64,000 nucleotides of DNA. Origin: CBDDKZ01 sp965230415. Lineage in GTDB: Bacteria > Bacteroidota > Bacteroidia > Cytophagales > JAAEPT01. Below, in pieces: positions 17,701 to 25,400 of the stretch. The notes beneath the pieces are model-generated. The model searched no databases, was not told where the DNA came from, and saw only the letters and a program-made list of their open reading frames with translations. Positions within the stretch are counted from its first letter, which is position 1. Each line of letters opens with the position of its first letter. Where the stretch lies: the NCBI GenBank assembly GCA_965230415.1, contig CBDDKZ010000005.1, positions 2,294,001 to 2,358,000 of the forward strand, read 5' to 3'. The position numbers and the translations under genes are program-made.

Positions 17701-20700
17701 AAATGATCAAATACACCTGGAAGTGTTGTCGAGCTATGAATGTGTTAATTTTATACAGGTAGTTTCTAATGTTATTTCAATTGATATTAATAACACCGTT
17801 CCTGTAGACATCAGTATTTTACCTGACTTTACTACAATTTGTGCCGGAGACGACTATACGGTTACCGCTACATTTAATCCGAGTGATATGAATGTGACCA
17901 GGATATACTGGTACTTAAATGGAAATCCGCAAACGGCATTAAATAATATAAACCCTGTGACATTTAGTAATTTATCAGACGGTGATTACATTCAGGCCTT
18001 TTTGGGTACCGACTTGGAATGTGCTGCGATAGACACTGCCCTGTCTAATGTCATAAATGTAAATGTAGACGATTTGGAACCAACCGTTATTACCCTTAAT
18101 GCCGATTATTCCGATAATCGTTGTGATGGTGATTCAGTTACAGTTACAGCTACACATTCTAATGGCCATTTACAGTGGTTCCTCAATGGTGCCTTCCAAG
18201 ACTCAATGACGGTAAGTGCCGGTACTACTCAATTAACATGGAATGACCTCCAAAATGAAGATACCATTCGTGTTATAATTACTTCTACCGACTCCTGTTT
18301 CACGGAGGCTACACTCGATACTTTTATTGTAATACAAGATATTAATCCTAATGAAACGCCAACCCTTGATTTGAGTTCAGATGTTGACAATGCCTGCCTA
18401 AATGATACGGTTACCTTTACGGCAACATATACATTTGGTGGTACAGATCCTCAATTTATATGGTGCTTGAACGGAGATACAGTTTTAGGACCAACATCAC
18501 AAGATGAATTGGAACTCGATACCTTGAGAAGTACTGATGTTGTTTCGGTTAAAATGATCTCTAATTTTGAGTGTGTGACCGATTCCGTAGCTGCCTCAGA
18601 CGATGTGAGCGTGGTGATCAATACAGTTGATCCTGTAATTACGCTGGAACCGGATGTAGATACAATTAACGCTTGTTTGAACGATACACTTACTTTTACC
18701 GCTACCTTTACCGACGGTGGCAACAACCCTCAAATTCTTTGGTTTGTAAATGATACTTTGGTATTTACAGATTTAACCGATGTATCTACAATCGCTACTG
18801 ATAGCTTGGTTTTAGGAGATAATATTTATGTGGTAGGTATTTCTGATTTGCCTTGTGCTGCCGATAATCCAACTGATACCTCTGGTGGTATTTATTTGAA
18901 TATCGATGAGCAGCCTGCCGAAATAACGATTGATCCGACTTCTGCTGACATATGCTTGAATGATACGCTTTGCTTTACGGCAACAACACAATTTGGCGGG
19001 GATAATCCACTGGTAGATTGGTATGTGAATGGTAATCTGGTACAAGCAGATGTTGGCGATGATGCTCCTGTTTATTGTAGTGCAGACTTTAGTGACGGTG
19101 ATACTATTTATGCCATTTTAACTTCAGATTTACCTTGCGCAGCCAATAGTCCAATAGATACTTCGAATAGGGCTCCGATAAATGTAACTACTGAAAATCC
19201 TACGGTTACATTGGAAGCAGATACCAATTTTGCTTGTTATGGAACTTCGGTTTCGTTTACTGCAACTGGGAATAATTGGGGGCAGGATCCTATTGTAATA
19301 TGGCAACAGAATGGAGATACCGTTCATATAGATACAAGCGTTACCAGCCCGGCAAGCTATTCATATGATAACTTCTTGAATACAGATGTAGTTTGGGTTA
19401 CGGTAATTTCAAGTTTAACATGTGCAGGAGACCCTGTTACTTCTGATACTGCTGTGACACCAACAATAAATACAGATACATCTGCAACTGTCTCTATCGA
19501 CATTGACGGTAATCCTCAATGTGCTGATGAAACGATTACTATTTGTGCCACTACAACTAATGCAGGTGATGATCCAATATTTACCTGGTTCGTAAATGGT
19601 GATTCCTTAGTACAGGGACCTGATGAGTGCTTTGATTTTACACCGAACTTAATAGACAGCGGCGATGTAATCACTGTTGTGCTCACTTCTTCAGCAATTT
19701 GTGTAGTAGATCCTGCATTTAGCGAAGATACCATCACTATTGATGTTGACCCGGTCATATCTCCCAACTTTAGTTTAATTGGTCAAGACCTTTATTGTTC
19801 CGACTCGCTGGCAACAGTAATGGTGGATACAAGCAGCATTGTGGATGGTAACGATGGACCACGTTCATGGACCGTTATCCACACTTCGGGTACCACGATC
19901 GATACGCTCTATGAAAATGTGAGTCCCGATCCTCCGGTGTTTGGACCACAATTGGTACAGGATGGCGATCAGGTTACTTATGTAATGGAAAGTTCATACG
20001 CTTGTGCGGATCCTGTAAGAAGAGTTATTACGGAATTAATTGATGTAGAACCAAGTGGCCTGTTGGATGTGGATCTTTTTACCTCTGCAAATGATACTTG
20101 TTTTGATGCGGAGAATACCGATTTCATCTTTACAGCAGTAGGGAGTGATCAACTTAATACCTCACTCACATCCTATTTTTGGTATGTAAATGGGGAGGAA
20201 GTAGCAATCACCGATACTAACAGTTATTTGTTAAACAATCCGTCTTCCGGAGATAGTGTTGGCGTAGTGGTGGAGACCTCACAACGCTGTGTGGACATTG
20301 TGGGCGACTCCGATGTAGTGGTGCTTAATTTCAGTTACCAACCAACAGCGGTTATTCAGGGAGAGTTGTCTTTCGATGATTTAAAAGCGGGTGAGACTTT
20401 TAATTTGATAGGAATTGGAAGTACCACGCAATTGACAGATCCTAATAACGAAATAATTCGCTACACCTGGTTACAAAATAGCACAGGAGACGATGGACGT
20501 GTATTAACAACAGGAACGGATTCTGTAAGACATTTGACTTATCAATTAACGAATGAAGACCTACTCTATGTAGATTATGATATTATTGAAAATAATCGCT
20601 TCTATTTGGTGGTTGAAAATGAACATTGTGCAGATACGAATGTTATTTTCCCTACCGAAGATTTCTTCCTGATTCCTAATATATTCACGCCAAATGACGA

Positions 20701-20953
20701 TGGAGATCATGATGAATGGATTATTGTGAATGCCGGAAGATACCCGAAAATGACAGTTCATGTCTTTAGCAGATGGGGACGTGATGAAATATACACACAT
20801 GACGGTTCTGTGCCATACAAAGGAAACGAATGGGATGGAAAGTTAGATGGGAAAGCGGTTCCGGCAGGTACTTATTATTATGTAATCTATAAGAACCCTA
20901 CCGACGGATCATCTAATGAACCGGTAGACGGGCATGTGAATGTTATAAGATAG
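14765..20953 (+). CDS. Giant T9SS-secreted surface protein: beta-helix, Ig-like array, type B sorting domain
   Basis: The protein is 2062 aa. A signal peptide (M-K-K-F-Y-A-F-L-A-F...V-R-G-Q) is followed by a right-handed parallel beta-helix region to about residue 540, with recurrent N-x-I-x-G and N-G-I motifs. A C-G-C-D segment and connecting domains follow. From about residue 830 there are eleven Ig-like modules, about 92 aa each, most with a Cys near the start (as in A-C-L-N-D-T) and a second about 70 residues on. The end (from about 1970) is I-P-N-I-F-T-P-N-D-D-G-D followed by W-D-G, P-A-G-T-Y-Y-Y and a final basic residue: the gliding-motility-associated, T9SS type B sorting domain. Such proteins are exported by T9SS and act as adhesins or surface fibres. 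PorP/SprF follows 26 bp downstream, and a paralogue lies at 22447. Confidence 0.9.
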   Translation: MKKFYAFLAFCLVFSISGVRGQIVYNGTTINNLIADMQNPNQVLEFGDVPAGTYNLNAGAITVGAGTTIDGTTIPVGVHIVLNMTGAISFANNTHMSGLIVDGNGSGSNGIQVLGSSNVEIGSNNAPKTIITGFRQNGINIDEGADDVEVVNCVINDNGTMNGGGQTNGVIIWHDSHDILVSNCYIGTDSTGMNRVANNENGMSITDDAFDVIVENSVISGNGPSQNEFSGIGIATFSGQRPRNITLRGNYIGVAADGVTSLGNYRLGVWCHNADDLYFGGPNPGDGNIISGNGDIAHTNSDNPTAGRSDHGTGIYLDNINGGYILNNYVGLSSDGSSSVKNWGSGIQVNGCTNIEIGRVDAPNYVAYNGRNGIFIEEGDERGGTNSGITVIGNFVGLSTSNADAGNRHAGIECNSPGTVVENNTVCSNERVGVLIAPGTDGSTARNITVNDNYIGILNDLTTVRSNVEGGVKIVDYDNEGSRSVTRDNTISNNFIYLHSDQGSADGDGYGVYVGGSDAYNNDITQNEIACNDGLPINLGTAFGGNGRGNNDKPRPEVSISLSSGSTVAGYGANGDRIEIFAKSIAENVSNDCGCDARTYLGSATVVGGEWSFNIPANLNYTYDDISASATNTSDGTSEFDCANIEPPLVTTSNDCQENDIQFVFSGHEAEQLFIEISETNFGTAIFTETINVTDGDDINWTWTPDRAGTLYIRVTSLAPGYTSSPSSVEEFQVYSSSVDASIVIDPNVVCPEDVSTFTLEDVVPGSTVQWYWSTDGNNFTAITRNAPFTASHGQDTWYFVEVSQTYDGGAVTCSAISDTEQVTINPIVEPDGDWLVTRDGNCEDDEWTFIVNTINSGEDPTFAWTINTNPVAGVTGNQLVRDDLNNGDVVEVTVTVDADTGCVNRRDFILDTIVSGLIDNESPTLSITGDSIICSDQNACFDIADSSFLYANPNDFQWYLNGAPVGTGFEYCDSTLQQNDQIHLEVLSSYECVNFIQVVSNVISIDINNTVPVDISILPDFTTICAGDDYTVTATFNPSDMNVTRIYWYLNGNPQTALNNINPVTFSNLSDGDYIQAFLGTDLECAAIDTALSNVINVNVDDLEPTVITLNADYSDNRCDGDSVTVTATHSNGHLQWFLNGAFQDSMTVSAGTTQLTWNDLQNEDTIRVIITSTDSCFTEATLDTFIVIQDINPNETPTLDLSSDVDNACLNDTVTFTATYTFGGTDPQFIWCLNGDTVLGPTSQDELELDTLRSTDVVSVKMISNFECVTDSVAASDDVSVVINTVDPVITLEPDVDTINACLNDTLTFTATFTDGGNNPQILWFVNDTLVFTDLTDVSTIATDSLVLGDNIYVVGISDLPCAADNPTDTSGGIYLNIDEQPAEITIDPTSADICLNDTLCFTATTQFGGDNPLVDWYVNGNLVQADVGDDAPVYCSADFSDGDTIYAILTSDLPCAANSPIDTSNRAPINVTTENPTVTLEADTNFACYGTSVSFTATGNNWGQDPIVIWQQNGDTVHIDTSVTSPASYSYDNFLNTDVVWVTVISSLTCAGDPVTSDTAVTPTINTDTSATVSIDIDGNPQCADETITICATTTNAGDDPIFTWFVNGDSLVQGPDECFDFTPNLIDSGDVITVVLTSSAICVVDPAFSEDTITIDVDPVISPNFSLIGQDLYCSDSLATVMVDTSSIVDGNDGPRSWTVIHTSGTTIDTLYENVSPDPPVFGPQLVQDGDQVTYVMESSYACADPVRRVITELIDVEPSGLLDVDLFTSANDTCFDAENTDFIFTAVGSDQLNTSLTSYFWYVNGEEVAITDTNSYLLNNPSSGDSVGVVVETSQRCVDIVGDSDVVVLNFSYQPTAVIQGELSFDDLKAGETFNLIGIGSTTQLTDPNNEIIRYTWLQNSTGDDGRVLTTGTDSVRHLTYQLTNEDLLYVDYDIIENNRFYLVVENEHCADTNVIFPTEDFFLIPNIFTPNDDGDHDEWIIVNAGRYPKMTVHVFSRWGRDEIYTHDGSVPYKGNEWDGKLDGKAVPAGTYYYVIYKNPTDGSSNEPVDGHVNVIR
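17525..20340 (+). repeat. Array of ten consecutive ~92-aa Ig-like modules in the first giant protein
   Basis: Module starts fall near nucleotides 17525, 17800, 18080, 18357, 18630, 18917, 19196, 19485, 19758 and 20060, a period of about 275-300 bp. Each opens with a beta-strand such as T-P-T-L-D-L or N-P-T-V-T-L, has a Cys in a short C-x-x-D/E motif, a W-x-x-N-G strand and a second Cys late in the module. One related, more diverged module precedes the array near 17260. Divergence at the base level is high, so these are old protein modules and not recent tandem DNA repeats. Confidence 0.75.
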
Positions 20954-20979
20954 CGTGAGGAAAAAATAACGGAGGAACG

Positions 20980-21984
20980 ATGAGGAATTTAGTTTTAATA
21001 CTGAGCTTTGGACTTATTTTATGTTGTACCCTGAATGTAAGTGGACAACAAAATGAACAAACTACTTTGTCCCTGGCAGATAATTTATTCATGTTAAATC
21101 CTGCAGAAGGCGGAGCGGAGCGGTTTACCGATTTCAAATTGGCCTATAGAAATCAGTGGTTACAGCATGAAGGTGCACCCGTAACTTATTATATTAGTGG
21201 ACATCACCCAATTAACAGAAATCCACACGAACAACCCGATGCCAGTATCAAGGACTTACCTCATCATGGTGTCGGAGGTTTTATCATGCGTGATTTGACC
21301 GGGGTCATTGCACGGACTTCGATCAACGCTTCTTATTCCTACCATGTGCCTTTGACTCCGAAATTAACTGTTGCTTTGGGGACGTTTGTGGGTGTTAAGA
21401 ATTATGGGATCGATAATGATGCACTTATCTGGCATGATGGTGAAGGATTAGCTGTAAATGATGGAATTATTGCACGACTGGATAAAGGGTCACTTTGGAT
21501 TCCCGATGCCAGCGCCGGACTTTGGGTATACGAAAAAACATGGTATTTCGGTGCTGCAACCTATCAGTTGATTCCAAGTCAATTAAAATACTCTGAGAAA
21601 GAGATTACCGATGGTAGTAATCAACTGAAAATGCACCATTTTGTGACCGCCGGTGCTAAAATTCACATTTCTAAAGAATCACACTTTTATGTGGTGCCTT
21701 CGTTAAGTTATAAAGGGGTTCAAAACTCCAAAGACCAAATCGACTTTAACGTGAAAGTACGTTATGATTTAAAATATTGGGGTGCTGTTTCTTATCGACA
21801 CGAGGATGCCATCGCCCTCATGGGAGGAATTCTTATAAAAGATCAATTTGAACTAGCTTATGCGTACGACTGGAATATTATCGCAAGCAGCGACAGACGC
21901 CAGACAAACAGCGGATCGCATGAAATTATGCTGGGTTATCGTCTACATCATGAAGATGAAATTCCTCCGGCACAGTTCTGGTAG
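20980..21984 (+). CDS. Type IX secretion system PorP/SprF-family outer-membrane protein
   Basis: The protein is 334 aa with a signal peptide (M-R-N-L-V-L-I-L-S-F ending V-S-G-Q). The N-terminal F-M-L-N-P-A-E-G-G followed by A-Y-R-N-Q-W-L and P-V-T-Y-Y-I-S is the PorP/SprF signature; the rest is a membrane beta-barrel with G-V-G-G-F-I and final L-G-Y-R-L-H strands. PorP/SprF paralogues work with particular T9SS type B substrates, as SprF does for SprB, and are usually encoded right after them. The 26-bp gap to the 2062-aa gene fits that pattern and makes this its likely dedicated secretion partner. A terminator follows at 22011. Confidence 0.9.
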   Translation: MRNLVLILSFGLILCCTLNVSGQQNEQTTLSLADNLFMLNPAEGGAERFTDFKLAYRNQWLQHEGAPVTYYISGHHPINRNPHEQPDASIKDLPHHGVGGFIMRDLTGVIARTSINASYSYHVPLTPKLTVALGTFVGVKNYGIDNDALIWHDGEGLAVNDGIIARLDKGSLWIPDASAGLWVYEKTWYFGAATYQLIPSQLKYSEKEITDGSNQLKMHHFVTAGAKIHISKESHFYVVPSLSYKGVQNSKDQIDFNVKVRYDLKYWGAVSYRHEDAIALMGGILIKDQFELAYAYDWNIIASSDRRQTNSGSHEIMLGYRLHHEDEIPPAQFW

Positions 21985-22010
21985 CATTTTACTTAATCAA
22001 GGTATTCATG

Positions 22011-22037
22011 AAGGAACTCACAGCGTTCCTTTTTTTA
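22011..22037 (+). terminator. Rho-independent terminator after PorP/SprF
   Basis: The stem AAGGAAC (22011-22017) pairs with GTTCCTT (22025-22031) around a 7-nt loop, followed by an uninterrupted T-run. It ends the T9SS protein-PorP transcript, so the second giant gene needs its own promoter. Confidence 0.85.
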
Positions 22038-22088
22038 TTTATACCTTCCCATTCTTTTGGTGAGTTGTCTTGGAGGGAACGTTAATAA

Positions 22089-22140
22089 ATAGCCCTGCCA
22101 TGTCGACTGAAGTGTAGCGAAAGTAGGTGGACTTTTTTAG
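22089..22140. repeat. Dispersed intergenic repeat, copy A
   Basis: This 52-bp segment aligns without gaps to 35498-35549 at 39 of 52 positions, sharing blocks such as GCCCTGC, TGTCG, TGTAG and GAAAGTAG. It is followed about 15 bp later by CCCCTGGCTC (22156-22165), whose reverse complement follows copy B. Both copies lie downstream of genes. Confidence 0.65.
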
Positions 22141-22346
22141 TAAATTGACAGATTACCCCTGGCTCCGAGGGCAGATTGTCTATCTAATCGAATGGCTCAT
22201 TAAATGTGATTATTTGGAGAAAAAATTAAATTTTTTCAGTGTTTTTTGCTTACAATTCCGGAACAAGTAGTATAAATAGGATACAAGCTGTATCCAAATT
22301 GAGCAGGAAATTGAAGAACAAATGGAGAATTGTGGATAACTTTGGG

Positions 22347-22354
22347 TACCTTTG
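22347..22354 (+). promoter_or_regulatory. Possible -7 box for the second giant gene
   Basis: TACCTTTG matches the Bacteroidota TAnnTTTG consensus. A convincing TTTG at the usual upstream distance is not seen, only a TTG about 14 bp upstream, so support is partial. Transcription from here would give a 5' leader of about 85 nt. Confidence 0.35.
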
Positions 22355-22446
22355 CGTGTTTATTACATTAATAAACAATGAAGTAATCTTACATTTTTCA
22401 TGCTGAGAGTATTTTCTCTGTGGTATAAATATAACCCTACTCGACT

Positions 22447-25400
22447 ATGAGAATTTTGAAAATAGTATGCATAACTCTTGCTTTGCTTTCGGTTAATAGC
22501 GTAATGGCCCAGACGGTTGTCACTGATGCAAACATAGATGATCTTTTTAATGTAAATGCCTTGCAAGCCGGAGGTGATTATGTACTTTCAGGCGTTACAC
22601 AGAGTCGTACATTTACTATTGGTGGTGTAAATATTAACGCACCGCTGATAATAGATGGTTCACCCCTACCCGATAATGTAACTGTTATTGTTCAATTTCA
22701 GGGAACTGTACTTTTTCAGGGTGGTGCAGCAGGCAGTAGCATCAGCGGTATTACTATTCAGCCAAGTGGGCATGCAGGCAGTGGATTGAGTTTGCAGGGT
22801 GTTACTAATATTGTAATTGGAGCTAATAATGCAAAGAGAACGGTGATTAGAAATTTTAATTCCAATGGTATTGAGTTAAACGGAGCTAGTAATATCGACA
22901 TTATCAATTGTGCGATATACAACAATGGAAATCAGTCTAATGGTAATACGAATGGGATTTTGGTTTTTGAAAATTCCAACAATATAGATATTGAGAATTG
23001 CTATATAGGCCTCGATGAAAATGGGAATCGCGACGTAAATAATATCAGTAATAAAGAGAATGGTCTCACCATATCGCGAGGTGCTAATAATGTGAATATT
23101 ATTGGTAATGTAATATCAGATAATGGCCCTGTTTCAGCCGCATGGAATGTTTCCGGATCGGCAGAATTTGCCGGTGTAGGGATATCGGCTCAGGGAGGTG
23201 GAAGACCAAATGCGATCGTTTTACGTGATAATATTGTGGGTCTAAATATAGATGGTAGCGATGATAATTTATATGGTAACCACCGTTTGGGAATTTGGTG
23301 TTATCAGGCAGACGATCTGACATTTGAGAATAATGTGATTTCCGGAAATGGTCGCGGTGCAAATGCTAATTCCGACAACCCGCCAGACGGGAGAACAGAC
23401 CATGCAACGGGCCTTTACATGAGTGAAGTTACCAGTTCCACAATTAGCGGTAATATTGTTGGTCTCGATGCTTTGGGATTACAGGCAATGCCTAATAATG
23501 GAAATGGGATACAACTGGATGGATGTACAAATATTACGGTCGAAAACAACACTATTGGTGGAAATGGACGAAACGGCGTATTTGTAGAAGAAGATGAAGA
23601 TGTTGCAGGAGGTTCAGGAGCTTCTGGTTCCAATATTATTGTAAGAAATAATAATATCGGTTTGAATGTTAACAACGGCCCTGTTGGTAATGGTCATGCA
23701 GGTATTGAGTCCAATTCCAATACCACAACTATTGAAGGTAATATAATATGTGCAAATAGTCGTTTGGGAATTTTATTAAGACCGGGTATAGAAGGTGGCA
23801 ACGGACAAGGAGCGCCTAAAGCATTTAGTGGAAATAACATTACCAATAACCATATTGGGGTATTAAGTGACCTTACAACTAGTTATCCCAATGAAGAAGG
23901 TGGTATTAAGATTGTCGATGTGAATGCAAATGGCCTTAATGCAGCAAACAGCGGCCATACTATTGCAGATAATGTAATTATGCAGAACATAGATGGAGCA
24001 TCCAACGATGGAGACGGATTCGGTATTTACATTGGTGGTACGGATGCTAATTTGAATCTTTTGAGTGAGAACATCATTTCGTGTAATGATGGTGAACCCA
24101 TCATATTGGGTACTACTTTTGGCGGTGACGATCCGGGCAATGACGACAAGCAGGTGCCTGAAATTTCGATTTCCGCCTCCAATGTCAATTTTGTCAGGGG
24201 TTACGGTGAACCCGGAGATATCATTGAACTCTTCCGAAAATCGGAAGCTTTTGATCCGAATAATACCGGTTGTGGTTGTGATGCAAGGGAGTTCCTGACT
24301 TCAACCACCATCGATAATAATGGGGAATGGGAAATAGTGGCTAATGGTTTTCAGTACGATGAAGTATCGGCCACCGCAAGAACAAATGCGCAGCCCGGAC
24401 AGAATAATACATCACCACTGGCATGCAAAGAGGTGCGACCGGCAATTGTTACTACTGAAGATGTATGTGAGGGTGAAGTGGTAGATTTTATCTTCGATGA
24501 GCATGAAGCACTCCAGCTAATCATCAACATTGGTACTCAGGATTTAGGAAATGCTGTTGGAAACATCATCTTTACGGATCAAATAAATGTTGTAGACGGT
24601 CAACCTATCAACTATCAGTGGACATCCACACAAAGTGGGACTTTGTATATTCAGGTTACTTCGGTCGAAGGTATAAATACAAGCAATTCTGTTGTTTATC
24701 AGTTCGAAGTATACCCACAGCCAACTTTCGGAGTTACGAGTGCTGCTCCTGATTTGGTTTGTCCCAATTACGATACTTCAAACGTGCAAATAAGCGGTGT
24801 GGATGCATCTCATACCGTTCAGTGGTATGCTTCTACCGATGGCGTTAATTTTACAGCCATGAATCCAAATCCGGGTAACCCTTTTCAGGATACACACGAT
24901 GTGCAAACCTGGTATTACGGAGAGATTATAGATGATACACCAAATGCCTGCGCTGCGAATAGTGATACCGTTATGATTGATGTACGGGATATTGTTGAAC
25001 CTACAATCGACCTCAATATTGATAACTCCGGAACGTGTTCGGGGGATGAATGGAATTTCTCTGTTTCGTTAACCAATGCCGGACCGAACCCTACAATAAA
25101 TTGGTTTGTAAATACAGACCTGAGAAGTAACGACCTTAATTTTTCACCAAATGATCTTGTTAACGGTGATGAAGTAATTATTGAGGTCGTAATAAATGAT
25201 ACCGGTTGTGTGAACAGTACAGTATTAAACGATACAGTAGAAATAGATGGGATTATCGACGTAGAAACCCCTATGGTAACTATTATTCCTGATCAATCGT
25301 CAATATGTCTCAATGATACCGCTATATTTACCGCAATTCCGACCAATGGTGGTGACTCACCTTTGTATAACTGGTACATCAATGGAAATTTGGTGGTGGG

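Larger units (their letters stand above)
21985..22446. other. Intergenic region with terminator, dispersed repeat copy and promoter-like box
   Basis: This 462-bp gap separates PorP/SprF from the second giant gene. It holds a terminator (22011-22037), one copy of a dispersed intergenic repeat (22089-22140), and a TACCTTTG box (22347-22354) that matches the Bacteroidota -7 consensus about 90 bp before the next ATG. No gene is supported in it. Confidence 0.6.

Noticed and set aside
14765..20953. Possible CRISPR or recent tandem DNA repeat in the giant gene
   Set aside because: The repeats are protein modules of about 92 aa with strongly diverged bases and an unbroken frame; there are no short identical repeats with unique spacers.
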